Below, one piece after another: positions 1-6,127 of a stretch of 9,942 nt of DNA. A program made the position numbers and the translations under genes. Every line of letters begins with the position of its first letter. Positions within the stretch are counted from its first letter, which is position 1. Under the pieces are notes generated by a model. It worked only from the letters and a program-made list of their open reading frames with translations, was not told the origin of the DNA and searched no databases. This DNA is from an uncultured Collinsella sp. (GTDB taxonomy: Bacteria; Actinomycetota; Coriobacteriia; Coriobacteriales; Coriobacteriaceae): positions 1 through 9,942 of the forward strand of contig CAAFMM010000321.1 in NCBI GenBank assembly GCA_900764025.1. The letters are read 5' to 3'.

Positions 1-13
1 GGAGCCGAGCACC

Positions 14-778
14 ATGGCACAGAGCACCTCTTCCACCGGCAATCAGCCGCTGATCGAGCTCAGACACGTCGATAAGCACTATGGCGACCTGCACGTTCTC
101 AACGATATCAATCTGTCGGTCGACCGCGGCGAGGTCGTCGTTGTGATTGGCCCCTCGGGCTCGGGCAAGTCGACCATGTGCCGCACCATCAACCGCTTGG
201 AAACCATCGACTCGGGCGAGATCCTCATCGAGGGCCAGCCCTTGCCGCAGGAAGGCAAGGATCTTGCCCGCATGCGTGCCGAGCTGGGCATGGTGTTTCA
301 GCAGTTCAACCTGTTCGCACATATGACCGTACTGCAGAACGTCATGCTGGGACCGGTCGACGTGCTGGGCGTCTCCAAGGACGAGGCTCGCGAGCGCGCC
401 ATGGACCTGCTGAGCCGCGTGGGCGTGGCAGAGCAGGCCGACAAGGTGCCCGCACAGCTTTCGGGTGGCCAACAGCAGCGCGTGGCCATCGCCCGCTCAC
501 TCGCCATGCAGCCCAAGGCCATGCTTTTTGACGAGCCCACGAGCGCGCTGGACCCCGAAATGATCAACGAGGTGCTCGAGGTCATGGTTCGCCTGGCACA
601 GCAGGGCATGACAATGATCGTCATCACGCACGAGATGAACTTTGCCCGCCGCGTGGCCGACCGCGTCGTGTTTATGGCCGACGGCCAGATTGTGGAAACC
701 GGCACACCCGACGAGTTCTTCGACCACCCCCAGACCAAGCGCGCCCAGGACTTCCTCAACTCCATCAAGGGCCACTAA
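14..778 (+). CDS. glnQ: Polar amino acid ABC transporter, ATP-binding protein (GlnQ/HisP family)
   Basis: This is the cytoplasmic ATPase of an amino-acid importer; it hydrolyses ATP to drive uptake through a membrane permease that must be encoded outside the window. All nucleotide-binding motifs are visible in the 254 residues: Walker A GPSGSGKST (46-54), Q-loop FQQ (95-97), signature LSGGQQQR (149-156), Walker B MLFDEP (170-175), D-loop SALD (177-180) and switch H206. The phrases VFQQFNLFAHMTVLQNV and DEPTSALDPEM are typical of the polar-amino-acid (glutamine, histidine, arginine) subfamily, and the length is normal for it. Start: ATG at 14 with GGAG at 1-4. The next gene follows after 52 bases with no terminator, so they are probably cotranscribed. 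The exact substrate cannot be read from the ATPase; the symbol is a family-level name. Confidence 0.95.
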   Translation: MAQSTSSTGNQPLIELRHVDKHYGDLHVLNDINLSVDRGEVVVVIGPSGSGKSTMCRTINRLETIDSGEILIEGQPLPQEGKDLARMRAELGMVFQQFNLFAHMTVLQNVMLGPVDVLGVSKDEARERAMDLLSRVGVAEQADKVPAQLSGGQQQRVAIARSLAMQPKAMLFDEPTSALDPEMINEVLEVMVRLAQQGMTMIVITHEMNFARRVADRVVFMADGQIVETGTPDEFFDHPQTKRAQDFLNSIKGH

Positions 779-830
779 CCCAATTACCGCGCCCGCTCGT
801 CATGTTCATCTGAATTCGAAAGTTATACCT

Positions 831-1640
831 ATGATCGGAACCCGTACTTCATCGTCCTACACCCCGCACGTCGACGTCGCCCCCGCCGACCGCCCACTCA
901 TCCTCGTCGCACCGCGCTGGGAAGAGGCAGAGCCGTTTTTAACCGAGATGCTCTCCCCCAACGAGGAAATCGCAAGTGTCTTTGTCGATGCCATCCTTGC
1001 CGCGGGCGGCCTGCCGCTGCAGATGTCCATCACCGAGGATATTGAGGTCATCCGTCATTACGTTGATATCGCCGACGGCATCGCCATCCCCGGCGGCCCC
1101 GACGTCAATCCCAAACGTTGGGGCGATGATCGACCCTACGATCCCACCCTCTGCTGCGAGATCCGCGATAGCTTTGAGTTTAAGCTGGTCGGCGAGGTAC
1201 TCCGCGCCAAAAAGCCGCTCTTTACCACCTGCCGCGGCACGCAGTTGCTCAATGTCGCCACCGGTGGCACCCTGTGCATGGACGTGCCGAGCCTGGGTGC
1301 TCGCGAGGGCCGCACGCAGTGGCGCCATACCCACGTGCTCAACGACCCCGTGCATCCCGTCGAAGTCGTGCCGGGCTCGCTGCTGGAGCGCGCGGTTGGC
1401 GGGCACAGGCTGATCCAGACCAACTCCGCACATCACTGCTGCGTCGATCGTCTGGGTAAAAGCACGCGCTTGGTCGCCAAGGCAACCGATGGCGTTCCCG
1501 AGTGCATCGAAGTCGAAGGCCAGCCGTTCTGCCTGGGCGTGCAATGGCATCCCGAGTACACCTGGCAGACGCTCGAGACCGACTTTAACCTGTGGAAGTC
1601 GTTTGTCGAGGCAGCGGCAAAGGTTAAGCAGGCTCGCTAG
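831..1640 (+). CDS. Gamma-glutamyl-gamma-aminobutyrate hydrolase family protein (class I glutamine amidotransferase fold, peptidase C26)
   Basis: This is a predicted cytoplasmic hydrolase of 269 residues that cleaves gamma-glutamyl bonds. Relatives include PuuD (putrescine catabolism) and folate gamma-glutamyl hydrolase. Visible features are an IPGGPDVNP loop (87-94), the RDSFE segment (112-116), the nucleophile elbow TTCRGTQLLN with catalytic C134, the NSAHH segment (198-202), and GVQWHPEY with H240 and E242 completing the triad. The frame is open further upstream into the ABC gene, but ATG 831 is chosen: the family starts near its first beta strand, and this start avoids overlapping the ATPase. 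The ribosome site is weak (GAAAG at 818-822). Following an amino-acid transporter ATPase in the same direction, it may process the imported gamma-glutamyl compound or release glutamate; that link is inference. The gene ends at a strong terminator. Confidence 0.9.
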   Translation: MIGTRTSSSYTPHVDVAPADRPLILVAPRWEEAEPFLTEMLSPNEEIASVFVDAILAAGGLPLQMSITEDIEVIRHYVDIADGIAIPGGPDVNPKRWGDDRPYDPTLCCEIRDSFEFKLVGEVLRAKKPLFTTCRGTQLLNVATGGTLCMDVPSLGAREGRTQWRHTHVLNDPVHPVEVVPGSLLERAVGGHRLIQTNSAHHCCVDRLGKSTRLVAKATDGVPECIEVEGQPFCLGVQWHPEYTWQTLETDFNLWKSFVEAAAKVKQAR

Positions 1641-1663
1641 CTCGCGAACCGCATAACAGATAA

Positions 1664-1704
1664 GGGCGCCCCGCCGGCCACATGGTCCGGCGGGGCGCCC
1701 TTTT
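1664..1704 (+). terminator. Strong intrinsic terminator between convergent genes
   Basis: A perfect 14-bp GC-rich stem (GGGCGCCCCGCCGG at 1664-1677 with its complement at 1687-1700) has a 9-base loop and is followed by TTTT. It lies 23 bases after the C26 hydrolase stop. On the other strand the stem is followed by TTATCTGTTA, so it may also stop the convergent HPt transcript, though less efficiently. Confidence 0.9.
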
Positions 1705-1745
1705 GCCCATACGCGGCAGGCACACAGCCCAAGGCTCACAACCTC

Positions 1746-2102
1746 TTACTCGCCCGCCTCGCGCAGAGCCGACATCGTAGCCGCATATTGCTGCTGCAGC
1801 GCATGCATTCCCTCGCGAGCGTCGTCAACGGCATCGGCGCCGCGCAGCGCCTCGGTCACCACGACCGCCGGCTCGTACAGATTATCGAATCCCAGGTTCT
1901 GGCTCACGCCCTTGAGCGTGTGCGCTGCCATAAACGCACCTTCGGCGTCTCCTGCCGCCATGGCGGCCTCCAGCTTGTCCATGCTCTCGTCATCCAAAAA
2001 CTTGAGGGCAAAGCGGGCAAGCATTTCCTCGCCCATCAGCCGAGCGCACGCGTCATCATAATTAGCGCCGATCTTCTCATACGCCTCACGCATGGAAATC
2101 AT
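1746..2102 (-). CDS. HPt domain phosphotransfer protein
   Basis: This 118-residue single-domain histidine phosphotransfer protein is a small helical cytoplasmic relay that carries a phosphoryl group between receiver domains or from a hybrid kinase. The signature AHTLKGVSQNLGF (60-72) contains the phospho-accepting H61, in the usual H-x-L-K-G form of ArcB/BarA-type HPt domains. Most of the rest reads as amphipathic helix. Start: ATG at 2102, preceded by AAAGGAGT (2111-2118, minus strand) 8 bases away; the next ATG, three codons on, is too far from that site. It lies 23 bases downstream of the GGDEF-REC-HD-GYP gene in the same direction, so it is almost certainly in its operon. The REC domain of that protein is the obvious partner. 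No histidine kinase is encoded nearby. Confidence 0.9.
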   Translation of the reverse strand: MISMREAYEKIGANYDDACARLMGEEMLARFALKFLDDESMDKLEAAMAAGDAEGAFMAAHTLKGVSQNLGFDNLYEPAVVVTEALRGADAVDDAREGMHALQQQYAATMSALREAGE

Positions 2103-2125
2103 GGATTAAAACTCCTTTGGTCAAA

Positions 2126-4006
2126 CTAAATCGTGGGAAACGCGACAACGTCGGCGGGGCGTGCCAACGTCTCGGCAATACGGTCTTGCACCTCGAGCAG
2201 GCAGTCGAGCAACAGCGGGTTAAACTCACCGCACTTACCGTCCAAGATCATCTGGATAGCCTCCTTGTGCGGGATAGCATCCTTGTACACACGCACACTC
2301 GTCAGCGCATCGTACACGTCGGCCACCGAAACCACCTGTGCGGCGATGGGAATCTGGTTGCCCTTAAGGCCATCGGGATAGCCCTTGCCGTCCCAGCGCT
2401 CGTGATGCCAACGCGCAATCTGGTACGCATATTCCATAAGCGCATTGCCGACGTGATGGCGGCCCAGCTCAAGCAACATGTCGGCGCCCATCGTGGTATG
2501 CGTCTTCATAATCTCGAACTCCTCGGGCGTAAGGCGCCCGGGTTTGTTGAGAATTGCATCGTCAATCGACATCTTGCCGATATCGTGCAGCGCCGAAGCC
2601 AGGGCAATCGTAGAGCGTTCCTCATTGTCGAGGGAGATCGTGCCGCTACGCTGGACCAGACAGCCAAGCAGCAGCTCGGTCAGCTTCTCGATGTTCGTAA
2701 CGTGCCTGCCGCTCTCGCCATTGCGAAGCTCCATAACGCCGGCCATGATGTCGATGAGCATGCGACTGTTCTTGACGCGCTCGTTGTACTGCTGGGACAG
2801 CAGGCTCGTCAGGCGGCGCTGTTTGGCGTATAGGCGGATGGTGTTGCTTACACGGCGGCGCACGACACGGGAGTCAAACGGGCGGTTGATATAGTCCGAG
2901 GCGCCCAGCTCGTACGCGCGCAGAACCATATCATCGGAATCTTCGCTCGAAATCATGATGAAAGGCAGATTGTCGATACCCGATCGGCGCGACAGATCGG
3001 CCAACACCTCAAAGCCGCTTATGCCCGGCATGACAATATCCAGCAGCACGAGCGACAGTTCATCGCCATAGCGGTCGACCATGTCGAGTGCCGCGCGACC
3101 GTTATCAGCCTCGAGGATGCAATACTCATCCTTGAGCATCTCGTTGAGAATGGCTCGGTTCATCTCGGAGTCATCGACAATAAGCACCAAAGGCTTTTCG
3201 CTTTGGAAGGCCTCGATGGAATCGGCATCAGTCACGACCGTACCGGCTTTTGCCTTAGCGCGGCTCAGTAACTGGACAGCACGGCCAACGCCCTCATCGA
3301 CCGTCTCGCCATGAATGCGAACGCCACCAACACATGCCGTCAAGCTCACGTACTCATGGCCCGGAACAATCGTGGCATGAACGGCATCGGATACCTGATG
3401 CAGGCGACGGGCGAAGTCATCGGAGGGAATATTGGGCATGACGACCACAAACTTGTCGCAGCCATAGCGCACAAGCTCGTCAGTCGAACGAATTCCGCTG
3501 CGTATGGCTGTCGCCACAGCACCGAGTGCAAGGTCGCCGGCATGATGGCCACACGTATCGTTGAAGACCCTAAAATCATCAAGGTCGATCATCGCAACGC
3601 CGGCATTCATGCGAGCGCTACGGAGCTTTTCCTCGTAATATCGGCGATTGCGCACACTCGTCAGCACGTCGGTGTAGACAAGGTCCTCTTCTGTGGCCTC
3701 TTGCTCATCAATCGGACGCACCATCAGCAAGACGTGAGGCTCGCCCTCGACCTTTAGAGGGCGCAGACGGGCGCGGTACTCAACACCATCGTTGAGCAGT
3801 TGCTCCGACACCTCACCCGAATCTGCCAAGGCCTCAAGACTCGACTGACGCAGACAGGGGCAGCGATCGCCGGCGAGCAAGCAGTTAGGCTCGCTCTTAA
3901 TCTGATCGGCCGACAGCAAACGCACCACGGGGTAGGTCTGCGCGACGCGGGCGACCTCGGCGGCAGCCTCCTCGTCGGTTAGATTGGCCTCGTGATTATT
4001 GAGCAT
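2126..4006 (-). CDS. PAS-like/GGDEF(degenerate)/REC/HD-GYP response regulator, predicted cyclic-di-GMP phosphodiesterase
   Basis: This 626-residue multidomain signalling protein has no membrane segment. (1) Residues 1-103: a PAS-like segment with a C42, C50, C51 cluster. (2) Residues about 104-266: a GGDEF fold with DVLTSVRNRR, metal Asp D141, GHHAGD (153-158) and I-site RSTD (173-176), but the signature is GCDKF (182-186), so the catalytic Glu is Lys. Cyclase activity is very unlikely. (3) Residues about 272-390: a receiver with acid pair D278/D279, phosphoacceptor D323 and S353/S354, but R375 at the normal switch Lys. (4) Residues about 412-615: HD-GYP with H435, HDIGK (474-478), H503, HHE (534-536), GYP (542-544) and D563, all intact and consistent with c-di-GMP hydrolysis. 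Start ATG 4006 has AAAGGG 6 bases upstream. The HPt gene follows in the operon. Confidence 0.93.
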   Translation of the reverse strand: MLNNHEANLTDEEAAAEVARVAQTYPVVRLLSADQIKSEPNCLLAGDRCPCLRQSSLEALADSGEVSEQLLNDGVEYRARLRPLKVEGEPHVLLMVRPIDEQEATEEDLVYTDVLTSVRNRRYYEEKLRSARMNAGVAMIDLDDFRVFNDTCGHHAGDLALGAVATAIRSGIRSTDELVRYGCDKFVVVMPNIPSDDFARRLHQVSDAVHATIVPGHEYVSLTACVGGVRIHGETVDEGVGRAVQLLSRAKAKAGTVVTDADSIEAFQSEKPLVLIVDDSEMNRAILNEMLKDEYCILEADNGRAALDMVDRYGDELSLVLLDIVMPGISGFEVLADLSRRSGIDNLPFIMISSEDSDDMVLRAYELGASDYINRPFDSRVVRRRVSNTIRLYAKQRRLTSLLSQQYNERVKNSRMLIDIMAGVMELRNGESGRHVTNIEKLTELLLGCLVQRSGTISLDNEERSTIALASALHDIGKMSIDDAILNKPGRLTPEEFEIMKTHTTMGADMLLELGRHHVGNALMEYAYQIARWHHERWDGKGYPDGLKGNQIPIAAQVVSVADVYDALTSVRVYKDAIPHKEAIQMILDGKCGEFNPLLLDCLLEVQDRIAETLARPADVVAFPTI

Positions 4007-4030
4007 ATGGGGCCCTTTCGATAGTTTCGC

Positions 4031-4059
4031 ATGGTAGCGGTGGGTTCCAAATGTTACAA
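4031..4059 (-). promoter_or_regulatory. Predicted sigma-70-type promoter for the GGDEF-REC-HD-GYP/HPt operon
   Basis: On the minus strand a -35 box TTGTAA (plus positions 4054-4059) and a -10 box TACCAT (4031-4036) are separated by exactly 17 bases. Transcription would start near 4024, giving a leader of about 18 bases that contains the AAAGGG ribosome site. The -35 lies inside the TGTTAC/GTAACA dyad. Confidence 0.6.
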
Positions 4060-4072
4060 GGGTAACACCTTG
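4052..4072. promoter_or_regulatory. Inverted-repeat candidate operator over the -35 box
   Basis: TGTTAC (4052-4057) and GTAACA (4062-4067) form a perfect dyad with a 4-base spacer; a second overlapping dyad CAAGG/CCTTG spans 4057-4072. Another TGTTACA copy is at 4098-4104. The dyad covers the predicted -35 of the signalling operon, the classic position for a repressor. The regulator is unknown. The rest of the 211-base gap (4007-4217) shows no gene and no clear terminator for the hydrolase upstream. Confidence 0.4.
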
Positions 4073-4217
4073 CCGATGCAGGTAAGCACGTGAATGCTGT
4101 TACATTTTTATGAGTTGGCAGACGGTGCGATTGAAGCCGCAGGCGTGAGGTTTTGAGCACATTTGTTAACACGGCCGAAACGTTTGCGGGTGAAGCCTGT
4201 TTTGTTTTTTGCAGCTG

Positions 4218-5015
4218 CTAGAGCCCCAGGATGCCACGGACAGTCTGGGCAGCCGCTGCCGAGCGATCGCGCAGGCCGTTGTGCGCGCCGGGAACCATTA
4301 CGAGTGGACAGTCCAAAAGCTCAGCCGCCATCCTCGTGCCCACCTCGCGGGGCGTGCCAATCGAAAGTTCGCCCAGGAGCACGGCGGCCACCGTTTTCGA
4401 CGCGCGAACGCTATCCCAATCGGGAACGCAGGTCATAGTAATCCCGTATTCGTTCGCCATGAAACTGCGGCCGTTGCGCAGGGCATGCTTAGCTTCTGCC
4501 TCGGTTAACTTGGGGGCCTCAGGGTCCGAATCGCCGATGGCGCCCAGGAAGGCCCGTAATGCCCTGGAAACCTTTCCCGCGGCGATCATCTCGAGCAAAA
4601 CCGGGGCCGCACCCAGGCCGGCGCCCTCATCCGTCACGGCGGGTTCATGCAGAATCGCACGCGAGATTATGGCGGGGTTTGCACGGAGAAGCTCCAGGGC
4701 CACCAACGTACCGGCACTGTGCGCGAGCACGTTTGCCGGAGCGCCAATATGCTCGATAACAGCCTGCAGGTCGGCGGCCTGGGCAGCGAGGTCGTAGCGT
4801 CCGTCTGCAGCGTCGCCGCTCTCGCCGCAACCGCGGCGGTCGTAGGCAATGACGCGACAGTCGCGGGCGAGCTCGCGGGCGATGGCGTCAAAAAAGACAC
4901 CGTCGACGCAGGCGCCGTGCACGCACACCAAGGCGGGTGTATCGGACGATACAACCGGACTGGCATACTCGCGGCAGGCAATCGTGGTGCCCGCATTCTC
5001 GACCGTAAATTCCAT
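4218..5015 (-). CDS. Alpha/beta hydrolase
   Basis: This 265-residue cytoplasmic serine hydrolase of the alpha/beta fold has no signal peptide. Numbered from the chosen start: the oxyanion HGACVDG motif (H33-G34), the strand and turn YDRRGCGES (58-66), the nucleophile elbow LAHSAGT with S100, and the C-terminal GAHNGLRD with catalytic H245. The elbow reads A-H-S-A-G instead of the usual G-x-S-x-G. The acid residue is probably in or near GELSIG (215-220), where related hydrolases carry it, but I cannot fix it. The frame is open to an ATG at 5078 and has another at 5027. I chose 5015 because the family fold begins there, GGGG lies 6 bases upstream, and a palindrome sits in the longer N-terminus. 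The substrate is unknown. It is divergent from the radical SAM gene and upstream of, but probably not cotranscribed with, the c-di-GMP gene. Confidence 0.85.
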   Translation of the reverse strand: MEFTVENAGTTIACREYASPVVSSDTPALVCVHGACVDGVFFDAIARELARDCRVIAYDRRGCGESGDAADGRYDLAAQAADLQAVIEHIGAPANVLAHSAGTLVALELLRANPAIISRAILHEPAVTDEGAGLGAAPVLLEMIAAGKVSRALRAFLGAIGDSDPEAPKLTEAEAKHALRNGRSFMANEYGITMTCVPDWDSVRASKTVAAVLLGELSIGTPREVGTRMAAELLDCPLVMVPGAHNGLRDRSAAAAQTVRGILGL

Positions 5016-5040
5016 GTTGTGCCCCATCGTCTTGCGTTTT

Positions 5041-5054
5041 GTTAACAGATTAAC
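5041..5054. promoter_or_regulatory. Small palindrome upstream of the alpha/beta hydrolase
   Basis: GTTAA (5041-5045) and TTAAC (5050-5054) form a perfect dyad with a 4-base spacer, 26 bases before the chosen hydrolase start. It sits in an AT-rich patch that probably includes the hydrolase promoter; minus-strand TACAGT and TAATCT there are possible -10 boxes, but I find no convincing -35. It could be an operator; support is weak. Confidence 0.3.
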
Positions 5055-5150
5055 TGTACCCGACCCGATACCTTTCATGACGCGGCATCGAAGGCAGAGT
5101 TAAAAAACGAAACCTGCAAAGCACAAGCCCGGACCATACGTTGGAGCCGA

Positions 5151-5159
5151 TGCTATGCT
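5151..5159 (+). promoter_or_regulatory. Extended -10 promoter for the radical SAM gene
   Basis: TGCTATGCT matches an extended -10 element (TGn followed by TAnnnT, with TATGCT at 5154-5159). No good -35 is present, as expected for extended -10 promoters. Transcription would begin near 5166, which places the ATG at 5155 inside the promoter and supports the start at 5191. Confidence 0.5.
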
Positions 5160-5190
5160 TAAGGTTAATTGTCTTGAGGAGCTTTTACCT

Positions 5191-5967
5191 ATGTCTACGT
5201 TTCTAAATGCCAGCCCCATCTTTGGGCCCGTTCGCAGCCGTCGCCTGGGCCTTTCGCTCGGTGTCAACATGATGCCGGCGAGCGGCAAGATCTGCACGTT
5301 CGACTGCATCTACTGCGAGAACGGTCTCAATGCCGAGCGCCCCTGCCACGAATCGTATAACACGGCTGCCGTGGTGCTCGATGCACTCGAGGCCAAATTG
5401 CGCGAGATGGCAGTCGAAGGTGAGCTGCCCGATGTAATCACGTTTGCCGGCAACGGCGAGCCCACCGCCGCACCGGAGTTTCCGCAGGCCATCGCCGGCG
5501 CTGTCGCGCTGCGCGACGAGCTTGCCCCAAACTCCAAGATTGCCGTGCTCTCCAACGGCACGCGCGCCGACCGCCCCGAGGTGCACGACGCGCTCATGAT
5601 GGTCGACGACAACATCCTCAAGCTCGATACGATCGACCCGGCATTTATCCAGCTGCTCGATCAACCCGTTGGCCCCTACGATGTGGAGCATCAGATCGAG
5701 ACGTTCGCGAGCTTTAACGGCCACGTCATTATCCAGACGATGTTTTTGACCGGCGAACACCAGGGCAAGCCTCTCGACAATACCGGCGAGGAGTTCGTTG
5801 GCCCTTGGCTCGCGGCACTCGAGCGCATTCGTCCGCAGGAGGCGACCATCTACACGGTGGCGCGCGAGACACCGGTCGCCGGCCTTGCCAAAGCGGCGCC
5901 CGAGGTGCTCGACGCCATTGCCGCGCGCGTCCAAGCCCTCAGCATTCCCTGCCAGGTAAGCTACTAG
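5191..5967 (+). CDS. Radical SAM protein, COG0731 type (Fe-S oxidoreductase related to wyosine-synthesis enzymes)
   Basis: This 258-residue radical SAM enzyme binds a [4Fe-4S] cluster and cleaves S-adenosylmethionine to a 5'-deoxyadenosyl radical. The cluster motif CTFDCIYC gives C35, C39 and C42 (CxxxCxxC). The SAM-binding GNGEP stretch is at 87-91, and the N-terminal FGPVRSRRLGLSLG block (11-24) is a hallmark of the COG0731 group. That group shares its core with TYW1/Taw1 wyosine enzymes but lacks the flavodoxin part, and its bacterial members have no established substrate. Start ATG 5191 has GAGGAG at 5176-5181, 9 bases upstream; the earlier in-frame ATG at 5155 lies in the -10 box. It appears to be a single-gene transcript, with its own promoter and a hairpin 41 bases after the stop. 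No maturase, peptide substrate or partner is encoded beside it. Confidence 0.88.
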   Translation: MSTFLNASPIFGPVRSRRLGLSLGVNMMPASGKICTFDCIYCENGLNAERPCHESYNTAAVVLDALEAKLREMAVEGELPDVITFAGNGEPTAAPEFPQAIAGAVALRDELAPNSKIAVLSNGTRADRPEVHDALMMVDDNILKLDTIDPAFIQLLDQPVGPYDVEHQIETFASFNGHVIIQTMFLTGEHQGKPLDNTGEEFVGPWLAALERIRPQEATIYTVARETPVAGLAKAAPEVLDAIAARVQALSIPCQVSY

Positions 5968-6008
5968 CAAAACCACGCAGCAGCCAGTGTCCGCCATCCC
6001 ACTCCATC

Positions 6009-6078
6009 AGTTGCGGTGATATAGTTCCTATTTGTGCTGTTAAACCGCTTAAATCGGAACTATATCACCGCAACTTTT
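6009..6078 (+). terminator. Perfect 20-bp inverted repeat with T-run, likely terminator or dispersed repeat
   Basis: The left arm at 6009-6028 and the right arm at 6056-6075 are perfectly complementary over 20 bases (starting AGTTGCGGTGATATAG). After one mismatch four more pairs follow (6030-6033 with 6051-6054), leaving a loop of about 15 to 17 bases. The right arm runs into TTTT (6075-6078), so it can end the radical SAM transcript. The stem is longer and more AT-rich than other terminators here, and it abuts the next promoter. Either a terminator or a REP-like repeat is possible. Confidence 0.65.
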
Positions 6079-6096
6079 ATGGATACGTGAGTGGGC

Positions 6097-6102
6097 TATA
6101 CT
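6097..6102 (+). promoter_or_regulatory. Predicted -10 box for the methionine aminopeptidase gene
   Basis: TATACT is a near-consensus -10 box 26 bases before the map start. The -35 window (about 6074-6080) falls on the T-run of the inverted repeat and is poor (CTTTTA or TTTTAT). The leader would carry AAAGGA at 6114-6119, 8 bases before the ATG. Confidence 0.5.
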
Positions 6103-6127
6103 AGCTGCGGATGAAAGGAAGTTAGCC

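Noticed and set aside
642..830. Upstream extension of the C26 hydrolase frame into the ABC ATPase gene
   Set aside because: It overlaps conserved ATPase coding in another frame and the extra residues look random; ATG 831 fits the family.
939..1739. - strand open frame of 266 codons opposite the C26 hydrolase
   Set aside because: It is antisense to the catalytic motifs of the hydrolase and crosses the terminator hairpin, so it is a shadow frame.
2117..2833. Long + strand open frame (238 codons) opposite the HD-GYP coding region
   Set aside because: It is antisense to well-conserved HD-GYP motifs, has no ribosome site, and is a typical high-GC shadow frame.
3311..3757. + strand open frame of 148 codons opposite the GGDEF region
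   Set aside because: It is a shadow of the conserved GGDEF/REC coding frame, and its translation resembles no known protein.
5155..5190. Earlier ATG for the radical SAM gene
   Set aside because: It lies within the extended -10 box and lacks a ribosome site; GAGGAG points to ATG 5191.
5203..5997. - strand open frame of 264 codons opposite the radical SAM gene
   Set aside because: The + strand frame has the radical SAM motif, promoter and ribosome site; this one has none of these.
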